Part shown: positions 35,770 to 50,624 of the stretch, piece after piece | Position numbering within the stretch: position 1 is the stretch's first letter | How the letters are laid out: every line of letters starts with the position of its first letter | Assembly: GCA_014925825.1 (NCBI GenBank) | Contig: JACGCK010000207.1 | Span: 1-64,000 of the forward strand | Direction of reading: 5' to 3' | DNA length: 64,000 nt | From: Pholiota molesta | Lineage: Eukaryota; Basidiomycota; Agaricomycetes; Agaricales; Strophariaceae | Made by a program: the position numbers and the translations under genes | The notes under the pieces: model-generated | The model's input: the letters and a program-made list of their open reading frames with translations, nothing else | What the model was told of the DNA's origin: nothing | Database searches by the model: none

Positions 35770-38536
35770 TCACAGGGCTGCAGTCCTAACGGACGGCGTC
35801 GAATACACGAAGTCCGCCATCCCGCTGGGATGATTGCGCGGCATCGTTGGCGCAAACCCAGGGGGATACGGGTTCAAATTCTCCATACCAGGAATGGGAC
35901 TCAGAGGCACGAAGCCAGGTGGAAAGTTGTTATCCGGTAAGGTCATTTCTATCTTCTCATCGCCTTTGCCTGTAGAGTAGATGCCTAGCGCGGTGTTGTC
36001 GGGCAGGTCGGTGTGGTGGTGGTGGTCTGGGAGGGCAATGGGCCTGTTGGCGCTCTCGGGCGTGAGGAGAATGGGATCCACCATGGTCGTCCTGTTAGAC
36101 GGTATCGTGCGCGTGCTCTGATTACGCTGATGTTAGTAAATCTGGAAGGCGAAAGAAATTGAAGACGACTGACTGGGGTTTCGACCTGAATATCAGGAGG
36201 AGTGGTACTAGAAGATCTTTTCTCGGGAGAACGGAAGCTCGTATGCAGCGTAGGCCGTCCATATGGCGCGCCGCTAGGCGTAGCACTCCGAGGCCGTAGG
36301 TTGTTTCCATTCGCTGTGGTAGGATCGTCGAAAGGATCGCCCATCGGTGTAGGGAGCATAACTTCGCGCGTACGGCGCCCAGGGCCACCAGAGGGCGGAC
36401 GAACGGGGGCCGTCGACGTGGGTCTGTCATAGAGCGACCGTGCAGGCGTCATTGGCGGTGGAGGTGCGCGCTGCTCCTGCTCCATCGTCTCTGCATCGCG
36501 TCCTGTTCGTGTTGTATACGTATGATGACTTGGCGGTGGTGCGCGCTGCTCCTGCTCCGTCTTCTCTGTATCGCGTCCTGTTCTCGTCGAATATGTATGA
36601 TTGCTTTGCGAATCCGTACTTGGTAAGGGCCGACGATTGGTGGGAGGATAAGGGTTGGCGACGCGCAGGCGTGGAGGTTCGCCTCTGCCGCCAGAGCGTG
36701 GCCGCGAAGGGCCCTCTTCCGCCGCTGGCGGACGCGGCGGCGCTTCAGCGGCGACTGGGTAACTTAATTCGTGCGGAGCCGGTAGCGAGATGACGGAGCC
36801 TGGCCCTGCAATGGGGATGTACCCGTCCGGCGGTAGGACGAAGGTGTCGTGCGCGACGCTGGGACCGTTGTGGACGGGGATGGGATGGATAGGGCCGCCG
36901 GAGAGTTTTACGGGTTTTACTTTGATGCGTTCTGGCGGGTTCGCCACATGGAGATGAGGGTCTGACGGCGCCGTATGCGAATGAGGAGCGATGGCTGGAG
37001 GTATTGGTGGCTGCGTTGACGGGACGCGCAAGGGAGTAGGTGTGGTTATGGTGGGCATTGGGAGAGGTTGTGCATATCTGGCGACGTCTGGAGTGCTCTC
37101 TGATTGGTATTTCGAGGAAGATCCGACATTCGAATCGCGGACGGGCTTCGGGTTGTATGTCGAGACTTGTGGATATATTGACTGGGTGAGGTCCGATGAT
37201 CCTTCCTGAGGACGCGAGGTCGCTACGCTTTGAGCATCCTCATGACGTTTGGGAGAACGACGGCGAGGATGAGATTCGTGTCTGGTATTTTCTTCATGAG
37301 TACGCAGGCTAGCAACCAAAGAAAACACGGCGTACCTTGTCGATTTAGAATCAGAAGGATATATATGCGTCGTTATGCGAGAAGCATGATCGTCATCGCC
37401 CCTCATATCTCGCTTCTTCGTTGGTACTTTGACGTAGACATCATCCAAGGGCTCTGGGTCTGGTTGCAGCGCTCTGCCCTGTCTCAAGCCTTCCTCGAAT
37501 CCAAGCCGTCTTCCTTCTTCCAGCGCGTGTTCGACTGCGAGATCCCGCGCTAGCTTTCGCATTTTGTCCTTCGTGCGCAGCAGCTCTTCCTCCAAATCCG
37601 CCCTTTGACGCTCGACCTTGTCGACAACCTCTTGCGCGCGAAATATCTCTAAATGCACGGATCAGCACGCCATTTGGCGGCTTGGTATGGCTGGAGAGTA
37701 TAAATTAGACATACCTTTCTGAGCAACATCCAGTTGAACTTTATATAGCCCCAGCTCGTCTTTCGCCCTCTGCACCTCTCGTTCCAGCTTGGCCTTTGCC
37801 TCGTGCGTCGTCTTGAACATCGACAGCACCTCCGTCGCATGCCTCTCCGCCTCGTTCGCCCGCGCCGTCTCGCGCGCCAGGCGTTCCGCCGTTACCGCCA
37901 TGATCGAGGTTATGGAGTCGGACGTGAAGCGGGAATGCGAGCGCGCATATCGATGGTTGGTGTGGTGTTGTGCATCAGGGGGCGGTGTTCCTGTGCTCGG
38001 GTCGCTGTGGTGGCGGCGATGGCGGCGGTCATCGTGGGCTTTGGCGGGGTGGCGAGGGAGGCTCTTGGACGTGCTTTTGGACTGGCGGGATGTGGAGGTT
38101 GAGTCTAACGAGCGCCTGGGGCTGTCTTTAGATGACGTCGCTAAAGAGGCGAAGTGAGATGTTATTATCGGTGTGGATACGTGAGATGGAAAGGGCTTAC
38201 TAGAAGCATGTGGCGGAGGCGGAGTCTTGGAACGAGGGTCTAGTGGAACATGTGATTGAGGTGGAGGTGGAAGAGGTCGAGGGTGTGAGCGAGGGGTATG
38301 GCTTGCGTCTGCTGTATCGTCCGAGTTGGACGTCGATGTCAACGTTTGGAACGACGTCTTGGAGTAATTGTCCAGCGAATCGGGCTTGCTGACTAGTTCT
38401 TCGAGGACGCGGGCGGCGGATTTGGACGGGGTGAAGTAGACGGGTCTGCGCATATATTTAGGAAAAGGAAGGCAGATGAGGGATGAGTGACGTACTTGGG
38501 CTGTTCCTCGTCTTCTGGCATGGGTATTGCACTCAT
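35770..38536 (-). CDS. coiled-coil, Pro/Ser-rich hypothetical protein, ~864 aa
   Basis: Four exons on the minus strand (38536-38496, 38445-37715, 37648-36174, 36117-35770) join in frame. The first exon encodes MSAIPMPEDEEQPK and continues into PVYFTPSKSAARVLEELV. Residues ~15-190 are Ser/Pro/His-rich and disordered. A coiled coil follows (~195-320) with SIMAVTAERLARETARANE and a second heptad stretch DKVERQRADLEEELLRTKDK across the intron. The remainder is Pro-rich and ends with NNFPPGFVPLSPIPG-type and PYPPGFAP motifs. Two optional in-frame introns (near 38200-38141 and a 54-base one near 37347) would shorten it. The type is familiar in basidiomycetes as an uncharacterised coiled-coil protein; no catalytic motif is present. 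Confidence 0.7.
36470..36600 (-). repeat. 68-bp coding direct repeat
   Basis: Two adjacent copies encode YTTRTGRD(A/T)E(T/K)(M/T)EQEQRAPPP-like units within the coiled-coil protein gene, in frame. The first copy reads STRTGRDTEKTEQEQRAPPP and the second TTRTGRDAETMEQEQRAPPP. Confidence 0.7.
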
Positions 38537-38984
38537 CTTTCCTACGGCGTTTGGTGGAGGATGGAGGTCGTGCGGTTATCGAAAAGCTTGCAGAGGTTCT
38601 GGTGGCGGGGAACAGAGGTTAATTTAGAGGAAAATAGTTGTGGGCTGTAAACTTACGTCTAACGGAGCGGTGTGGCGTTCTTGGCTTTTCGAAAGTCCCC
38701 GCAGTTTCCAGGCTGGAATGTCAATTTGGCGCTGGATAGCGTTCAGAGTCGGAAATCATGGCATAGTTCCGAAGCTCGCCCGCTGGATCCGTGAATTTGG
38801 ACACCCCATCTCAGCGCTATGTCATTGGGGGCTGGAACCAGCGTGGCCGTGATAGCGTACACGTGCTAGGAGCATGCTATTAGACGACTTCCTGGGCGTG
38901 CATTCTTGTTTTAATGTTGCGCCGGCGTTTTCGATTGCTCAGTTACTATGAGTGTGTGGTCGGTTAGTATGGAGGATAGTAGAT

Positions 38985-40920
38985 ATATGCGGTGGCTTAC
39001 TTGACATGTACGCCGTGTTTGTGAGGAACGCGTCGAGTAAGATGAATTTCTTGTGGATTTCGCAAGTAGCTTCGCAGGATAGCTGATTCATAACAGCAAA
39101 AGTGCCTCAGAGGCGATATGTACGAGTATATGCGGAGAGTAGATGAAGAATCCATGAAGTCGTTTGGACGATGCTGGCGGTAGTGGAAGTTGAGTGACAG
39201 GCAAGTGACGCGTCGCAGAAGTCGACGCCCGGGATAGCGGCCCGATATAGCGCAGCACGTCATTGCGCTCGACTCCTATGCTCGCTCTCGCAGCCAGTCG
39301 CGGCTAGCACACAAGCTTGATGCAAGCCCAACACAACCCTCAAGGTTCCTCAAGCCAAGCTGGAGCGCAAGGACATTGGTGCTGCGTAACTTTGGAACGA
39401 TTAATGAATTTGATTGATTATTTGACGGCATAATAAGTATCAGCAAAATTGCAAACGAGTATGTTTACAAAATGTTACTGCTCTCACTGGCAAGGCCGAT
39501 TGCAGGTCGAGGATCTGGACTACCCTGTGTATTCTCATAACATAAGAAAGTGTGAATATATGCGGTGTTTTACTTGACATGTGCGCTAGCGTTTTCAAGT
39601 CGAGGATTTCCTCGTGTAAGATGAATTTCGCTCTCTAGATTCTAGTAGCTTCGGGGATGAAGTGGAAGTTTACAGGATAGCTGGTTTGCACCAGCGAAAA
39701 TGCGTCAGAGGCGATATGGGCGAGTGTATGCGTATATATGATGATGAATCCCTAAAGTGGATTTGACCATGCTCACTGCTGGGGTGGTTGAGGTCGAGTA
39801 ATATGCAAGTGACGAGGCGCAGAAGTCGACCCGTGAATATCGGCCTGAGAAGGACAAGCATGTCACTACGGTCGAGGTTGGCCTCGGCTCTCGAGGAATT
39901 CTCGCAGCGAGTCGTGGATATGAAATGCCAAGCATTCAAACACACTTAATCCCAGGAGCATGTCCGAGTCTGTATGCGCTTTGCCTTGTGAACATGTTCA
40001 TGAGCTAGAGAAATTCTGGCAGCGTTTGTAATTGTGTCTTGCGGTTTGCAAGTTTGAAGCAATTTATTCTGGCATATATTATTAATTGGTGATGACCTCT
40101 CAAATCTCCAAAAATTTTCAAACACAAATATGCTTGCAAATATGCACCGGGTACATACTCTGCTTTACTCATCGCAAACCGATATTAAACTGCGGAGCGA
40201 TTTACTTCGCGCCAACGTTATTCAAACTAACTTCTGGGGCGATCCCCAGCGAGTATTATTCGGACAATGCACGTGTTGTGATTTAGAATAAGATACTTTC
40301 TAGCGGTAGTGGGAGAGTAAAGTTTTCATCTCACAGTCCGCGAGTAGCTTGGAATTGGTCTTGAGAGCAGTAAACAGACTCTCAGACTCTCAAGTTCGAA
40401 AGCACACCGATTCGACTCCCGAAATATCAGGAGATGAAAACGCATATATCTACTAAAAGTCAAGACGAAGACGATGGGCACGATTCGCTAGTAGCTTGGG
40501 GTATGAAGTGGAAGTTTACAGGATAGCTGGTTTGCAGTAGCGAAAGTGCTTTAGAGGCGATAAAATTGAGTATATGCGCAAATTTGTGGGGGAATCAATG
40601 AAGTCGTTTTGACTGGAGGGTGGTTGAGGTCGAGTGACAGGCAAGTGACGAGGCGCAGAAGTCAAGCCCGGAATAGCAGCCTGGGATAGACAAGCATGAC
40701 ATTGCGGTCGAGGCTCGAGTTGGGCTCGACTCTCGAGCGACTCGCGCAGCGAGTCGCGGCTATGAAATGCCCTGCTCTACCGATCACCATCCGATATTTG
40801 ACTGCGGAGCGTGTTCGCAACTTGGCCATGGCTCGATTTACTTCGCGCCAACGTGAACTAATTTCTAAGACGACGCCCAGCGAGTATTTGGACAATGCAC
40901 GTTATTGTCATTTAAAATAA
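38985..40920. repeat. three diverged direct copies of a ~0.3-0.6-kb repeat
   Basis: Blocks near 38985-39310, 39553-39930 and 40437-40775 share ATATGCG, TTTACAGGATAGCTGGTTTGC or variants, CAGAGGCGATA, GTTGAGGTCGAGT, CAAGTGACGAGGCGCAGAAG and GCGAGTCGCGGCTATGAAATGCC. A tail module with GGACAATGCACGT and GCGGTAGTGGGAGA occurs at about 40259 and 40888. The units have no intact frame and look like old non-autonomous element copies. Confidence 0.75.
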
Positions 40921-44864
<3,944 letters not shown>

Positions 44865-45639
44865 AAGTCTGGGGTCATTGTTTTTTGACTCGCCGCCTTT
44901 CGATTCGCCATCCTTTCGTTGTCCTTCCCGATTTTCGGCAGCTATTAGAGGGAGACTTGTTTGTTGGGTCGCCTGGGGCTCGAGAAGTTTTCTTTTTTTC
45001 TTTTCGCTTTTTCGCTTGGTTACAAACGACCCTCCTAGATGTTTTTTTTGCATGCTTTTTCTTCGTTTGATTTTTTCATCTGTATCGAATTTCCACTGCT
45101 TCTCCTCCCTGTCAGCCGCTCTTTTTGCTTGTTGTACCACCCCTTCTCGGTTGCTTTTTGTTTTCTGCTATATAGTCTTTACATTTTTCCTACTCATCCC
45201 GTTTACCTTTTTGCTCTTTTGCTGTTACTTACTACTTACTCATCTCTTCTCTGATGTATCTCCAACTAATCATTTTTTCGTTCTTCACGCCACATCTAAA
45301 CAGTATTTATTTGCCACCGTTATTCGAAACAAAATCGTCCTTCTACCTGCCTCCACCTCGATACTGAGTTTGCTTCGGTTTCTACCCATGCACACGCAAT
45401 GATTATCACGCGCCCTTCTTGTGATTTGGGCACACGACCAATCTTTCTTCAAATTTCCTTCCTCGTGCCGTTTTGGGCCGCGTCGTGTGCCAGAATTTAA
45501 ATGGGCGATGAACTCGATATCAAACCTCATTGTCAAGTACAATTCTCATAACGATGCATATCTATCATTTCATCTTCGACGTTGAGTCGATATTAGACTG
45601 TATGGAGCTACTCGAAATATATACCTTCATATCCTAGCG
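44865..45639. other. T-rich 3' flank of the kinase gene
   Basis: The strand is strongly T/C-rich from 44880 to 45300, consistent with a 3' UTR and terminator region. No other gene is visible. Confidence 0.5.
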
Positions 45640-45714
45640 AATTGTCCTATCGTTGTATCGTACACTCAATGAATCCCTTGAAACCTGTACAGACGATGAT
45701 CGAGGCTTCGTTGT

Positions 45715-47208
45715 TCAATCGCACCATGCCGGTATATCCGCCAACGTCGTAACGGAGATCACTGCGCCCTTGCTCTGCAGCATCGGCAGCAGATCCTGGA
45801 ACGCAATCGTGAAATTGTGGCGTTCCATCGCCGACGTCGTGCTGGTCGAGAGGCGTACGCGGAGCTGCCTGAGGCCGCCAAACGCCGGTTTCGACAGGAC
45901 TCTGTCGATCGGACGCCACTCCGCGGCGATTTTCTGCCCCACGCGCACGCAGTGGCAGTCGATGATGATCGATTCGATCGTGTTGGGCGCGTGCGAGAGC
46001 TGTCCGAGCAGGCGAAGCACTTCTGGGAACGGGCCGTTCGCGTGGGATTTGCGGAAACTCACGGCGAACCGAAGATGGCGCAGCTGGGGTAAAGAAGCGA
46101 TGTGGATAGGGCCAGCGGAGGAGGCTGGAGTGATGAAGACAGTCAGTGGGAACGTCCTGACATTAGAATAGAATAGAAGGCGCGCAAGAATATGTGGAAG
46201 ACCGCAAGTAACCGAATGGCGGTATAAATCATAGAAGCAAGTGAAGATAGGGGAGAACCAAAGGATAGGCTTACCAAAATGGATCGAAGGTAACCACTCG
46301 AAAGTCTTCAGATTTTCGCCGCTCTGTTTGATGAGTTCGCCTATAGATTCAGAGAAGCCGCTCTCGAACGTCGGCGTAACTGCGAGACGGCGTAAAGTGG
46401 GCCACGTAGCAGAACCGAGTGCTTTGGCGATGACGGAAATCGTGACTGGCGAGGTTCCGCGGAGGAACAAGTTCTGCAACTGCATTCCCCAGCGAGACTT
46501 CATGTACTCGGTGTCGATGGGTAATGGGGCCGTGGGATCGGCTTCAACGCAGGAAAGGCTAAGCGTGCGCATCTGCCCAAGTGACATGAGGAGTTGTGGC
46601 GGGAACGCAGTAACGAACTCGAGGGAGACACTATGAAGGGTGGGTAACCGGAAAAGACGACCTATGGAGGTTCGCAAGTCGGCTGGGAGGCCCTTCCATG
46701 ACGTGAGCTCGGAGTTGAAGCTGAGAGAAAAAGATTCGAGGCGAGGAAGAAGTTGGAGGGTGTGAGGTAGGGTCTTGGTGTTTGTGATCCAGGACACGTC
46801 GGCGCCAGTACCGTCAAAGTCGTCCTCGCCATTGTCACCGAGTCGTAGCTCGCGAACATGAGCGCCAAGATGTGGGCGAGTGCCTATGAGGCGGTGAAAG
46901 CGTTGGTAGTACTTCTTCCTTGGTAAACGACGGTCGAGGTCGATGACGCGAAATAAGTACTTCTGGGACTGGAAGACGAAGGCATGGGACACAAGCGAGC
47001 AGCGCTTTAGTGTTTCTACTTCGTTATCTTGACCCAGTTCGTCGATGATGCCTTCAATGAGCTCCTGAGGTAGCGTGGATTGAGTCATAGAGCGTTGATT
47101 AGAGTCTTCAAGGCTCGAAAGAGTGCCGTAGTTTCGTTCGATGAAAGGACTCAAAGAAGAGAAAGAGGCAGAGTTGCGCGATGGCAGGGAGAATTTTAGG
47201 TGCCTCAT
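45715..47208 (-). CDS. F-box protein, right paralogue
   Basis: Two exons (47208-46275, 46124-45715) give 447 residues. The intron is 150 bp and happens to be open in frame, so a retained-intron product would also be translatable; splicing is supported by the left paralogue, whose 149-bp intron would break the frame. The F-box segment LPQELIEGIIDELGQDNEVE is identical to that of the paralogue. One codon is missing (GQKIAAEW against GQEKIAAEW). Differences cluster in the N-terminal 40 residues, ahead of the likely true start at residue 41. An SCF adaptor role follows from the family only. Confidence 0.85.
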   Translation of the reverse strand: MRHLKFSLPSRNSASFSSLSPFIERNYGTLSSLEDSNQRSMTQSTLPQELIEGIIDELGQDNEVETLKRCSLVSHAFVFQSQKYLFRVIDLDRRLPRKKYYQRFHRLIGTRPHLGAHVRELRLGDNGEDDFDGTGADVSWITNTKTLPHTLQLLPRLESFSLSFNSELTSWKGLPADLRTSIGRLFRLPTLHSVSLEFVTAFPPQLLMSLGQMRTLSLSCVEADPTAPLPIDTEYMKSRWGMQLQNLFLRGTSPVTISVIAKALGSATWPTLRRLAVTPTFESGFSESIGELIKQSGENLKTFEWLPSIHFGKPILWFSPIFTCFYDLYRHSVTCGLPHILARLLFYSNVRTFPLTVFITPASSAGPIHIASLPQLRHLRFAVSFRKSHANGPFPEVLRLLGQLSHAPNTIESIIIDCHCVRVGQKIAAEWRPIDRVLSKPAFGGLRQLRVRLSTSTTSAMERHNFTIAFQDLLPMLQSKGAVISVTTLADIPAWCD

Positions 47209-48247
47209 TGACGGGCTGATGGATTGAATCACACTTTATCTAAAATGTGAAGTGTCAGATGGATGATTGCAAATATACATAGGACAATGAAGCGAAGATT
47301 GACCTCGTACAGATTCCCAGAGTAGCGATGTTGGCCTCTTGCTTCCCTAGTAGCTTATCCTGCAACCGTTGACGTTCGTGGAACCTTCAAAGCTCCGGAT
47401 AGTTAAACCGTATACCTCGGTAAATGAGTTTTCATGGCTTTCAGCAGTATGGAATCAATATCCTGTGTAGATCCCCGATACAGAACAATCTCCATTGCGT
47501 TTGTGTTGTTCTGATGAGCAAGAGTGGCATGTGTAAGAACTGTTCGGGTACAACCCACTGCGTGGCCGACATATACTGGTCATGAGAAAATATTATCTAA
47601 TGCATCGCTCCCTTTCTACGGCGTCGCAACCAAGTCGCATTGAAGTCGCAACAGCGCCGTACCATAATGGCTATCTCACCAATCTTATGTTATAAAAGTA
47701 ATTACATGCATAGAACCACCCAAATAATACGAAAATGTGCCGAAACATCCTCAGAGAATGTGCCATAATTTACAGATCATCCATATCGAACGCTGATCGT
47801 ATCATGGATTCCATAGAATGGGGCGCAAGTACGATGGGAGGAAGGTAATATGCCTCACCATGCGCTTCAGACTGTGTACTACTTCTCATGGAACACGGGC
47901 TAATGATTTGAATTGGAAAAGCATTTGTTGTGTGCCCTCAAGCATCTTTGTGCTGCCTATAATTAAGTCGGCGTTCTAAGTTAAGATCTGCATGAGATGT
48001 ACGTTATTTATATTTCGATATCGTGGTCCAATGGCTTCTTCATGAGATGTGCGCTCTACCCTCGAAGAATAATCACGAGTCCATTTGATCTTGTTGGTTT
48101 TCTGAAAAAAATTCTGAGGAAATAATCGAATTCGACGAGGTTTCACCGTCAGAACGCCAGTATTTGCATAAGTAGCTTAAATTGGGACAGTCGATTCCTT
48201 GCATCGTTACGTTCTTCTTCTGAGTCCAGCCAACGGCCAAAGAGAAA
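47209..48247. promoter_or_regulatory. divergent intergenic region, right copy
   Basis: This is the counterpart of 8173-9203 between divergent F-box and GH131 starts. Long stretches are conserved, with small indels. It should contain two promoters; no individual element can be assigned. Confidence 0.55.
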
Positions 48248-49483
48248 ATGAAGACTCTCGCTTTCCAACTTTCTGTTTCGTTCTCTCTCATAAACGCCAT
48301 TCTCGGCGCTTCTTCGGCTACCAGAAGCAGTGCACTTGGCAAGAAATGCACTTTGCTCTTCGACGGACGAGTTCCACAAAAAATGACCCCTGCTGATTTC
48401 GATAAAAATTCGAGTATTTTTGACCATCAGTTCGTGCATGGGCAAAGTAAGTACTACGTCCCAGTTAACAGAGGTTCGAATTGATAGACAAAAAAATTAG
48501 ATCAGACATGGGCAGAAATCATCAAATTTCCCCAGGGAATTCCGCCTTCTATGGTGATTAATCGCTGTATTACTATCGCCATCTACTGACTGCATTTTCC
48601 TTTCGACAAGTTTGACATTCCGAAATCAACCAAACCCGTTGAAGTCACAATAAAGTGAGCACCATATATTTGTATAAATTCAGTAAGCGATACAGCTTCC
48701 TTATTGAAATTCTAACTATCAGTGATCAATCCATATTTTTGCCTGGCGGAGATCCACCAGAACCGCAGGTTGGGTTCAGGCGGTCAGAGCTCATACCCGC
48801 CACGAACAATGGGAGCGACATCACCGTACAAGGGACGACTACGTTCCATTGGTCAATCCGGAATGACCCCCTACGCCCATTGAATTTCTCGCATGAATAT
48901 CACGTACGTGCAATTCTCCCTTTAAATCTATGCGAGATAACTTAAATTCTTCTATGAAACCTGACGAAATAGCCTGGATGGCATGAAACGGCTGATTTCA
49001 GTACTTCGCAGTTTACCTTCCTCACGGGAACGCCATTCAACCGGTCCTTCGACCCAACAGTCCACGATCCCAAGATGCTCCGCCTAGCCGGACTGCAAGC
49101 GAATAGCCCTGAAACAACGTTCTTCCAAACGCCTTTCGAATTCGATGTATGGCATAATTTTGCCGTGACCATAGGTTGGACATCCAAGTGGGTTGTCATA
49201 CGGCTTCTCCAAACTTCTCTCATTTACTTTGCCGTACAGTCTTCTTACCGTATACTACTCGAAAGGCTACACACCATTGAAAAGAGTCGCAGGTCCTGCG
49301 TTCAACAACAATACCGGTGGAGGTCAATTCCATACTGGCGTCTTCAAGGAGCCAACGGGACCACTCGGTATTGATGTTCTTCATCAAGGATTCCAAGAAT
49401 CTAATGTGAACGAGGGTCTTATTTTCGGTGGAATCTTCATCGAGGACAGTGGGGATGATTGTGTTACGATTTCACATTCGTAG
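48248..49483 (+). CDS. glycoside hydrolase family 131 beta-glucanase, complete
   Basis: Six exons (48248-48446, 48501-48553, 48611-48654, 48723-48903, 48973-49187, 49240-49483) give 311 residues. A signal peptide of about 20-23 residues is followed by LLFDGRVPQKMTPADFD, TKPVEVTI, the VGFRRSELIPATNNGSD strand region, WSIRNDPLRPLNFSHEYH, WHETADFSTSQFTF, TPFEFDVWHNFAVTIGW, VYYSKGYTPLKRV, GGGQFHTGVFKEPTG and NEGLIFGGIFIEDS. All are characteristic of GH131, a fungal secreted beta-jelly-roll enzyme with broad beta-1,3/1,6- and beta-1,4-glucanase activity, upregulated during plant cell-wall attack. The C-terminus ends shortly after the catalytic domain, so there is no CBM1. Exon-intron structure is confirmed by the truncated duplicate at 7224-8172. 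Confidence 0.92.
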
Positions 49484-50211
49484 CTGGATTCGGCGGGTTG
49501 CGAACTATGATGAATGGCCGAGGTGTAGTTGCGATGAGAGACAATCATGTACATCACCTTGACGTTGACATCCACTTATATTTTGGTCACTCCATGCGCG
49601 AAATAACGACGGGAAAACAAAGTATAAGCTCAGAGCTCATGGTTGATGCAATAACCTTCTGAAATAATTACTGGATGCATGGCGTCTTTTTCTGCCCGTT
49701 TTGCACCATAGTCAGTAATCAATGCAGCTACACAAAAAACGCATGCTAGAAAAGATGTCATGGTCTTGGTATCTCTCGAGTCACGGTATGGAATGTTGCG
49801 GCTAAATTAAATGGGCAGTCCAAGTTTGGACACTATATTCCCAATTATCACCTCATTGACCACTCCCCATCTCTGCGAGGCTCTTCTCAACGTCTTCTTC
49901 CGCCAAATAATCTAGCTATCCATCACCTGCAACCGATTTTAAGTTTTGGAACTGAACATGTCTGCCGTAAACTCAATTTCAAGGAGATGGGTCGTGCTCA
50001 TTCAAAATGGGGTGGAGGCTTAGCGGAGCCTGTTTGCTTCAGGGTCTGTTGATTTTCTGCGGGAACGTAAACAGGTACCGTCCGAACTACTTCTACTGCT
50101 CGCTGTCATCGACTCTTCTTTTCTTCCCCACCAAGTCTCACTTCCTGTACTTTGAGCACTTCGGTAATACCATCCAATCTCAAGATTTATCGACTTCGAC
50201 GTTGTGACGAC
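49484..50211. other. intergenic, no gene seen
   Basis: This stretch holds the 3' flank of GH131 and the upstream region of the split F-box gene. Confidence 0.45.
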
Positions 50212-50332
50212 ATGGCAAGCACATCACCTGCAACGTCAATTCCCGCTCGGAACCTGCTACAGCATTTTTCGACCACACTTTTACGGTCGATTTTCGAAAA
50301 CTTCGGCGCCAACGAGCCTGTCCTTCTGCCAC

Positions 50333-50513
50333 TGTTAGGGTGCTGCTAAGCACGCGCAACGCGGGGCCGACAGACGCTGGAAACGAAGTATATAGCTGCG
50401 TGTACGTAGATATATACAAAAAGACGAACCTGGAAACGAAGTGGACAAAAGTGAAGAAAAGGAATAAGGTACTCGAGGGATATCTACTGGAACGAGTCAC
50501 GTGTATCGTGACA
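50333..50513 (-). repeat. 3' LTR (181 bp)
   Basis: It is identical to 56040-56220. A purine-rich tract, GAGAAGGCGGGGGCAAG on the minus strand (50514-50530), directly precedes it and is the likely polypurine tract for plus-strand priming. Confidence 0.95.
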
Positions 50514-50624
50514 CTTGCCCCCGCCTTCTCAAGGCCAAAAATAAGCGCCGGAAAGAGAAGCAAAGAAGCAGAGAAAAAAAAAAAGCCCTCAACCCTAGGT
50601 TTCCCAAGCCTGTCACCCACTCTC

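Larger units (their letters stand above)
45640..49240. repeat. right arm of inverted segmental duplication
   Basis: This is the reverse complement of about 7190-10790 with scattered substitutions and small indels. It contains the F-box gene (minus), the divergent promoter region and GH131 exons 1-5 (plus). GH131 continues past the homologous part to a full last exon, so this arm preserves the original gene end. Confidence 0.9.
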
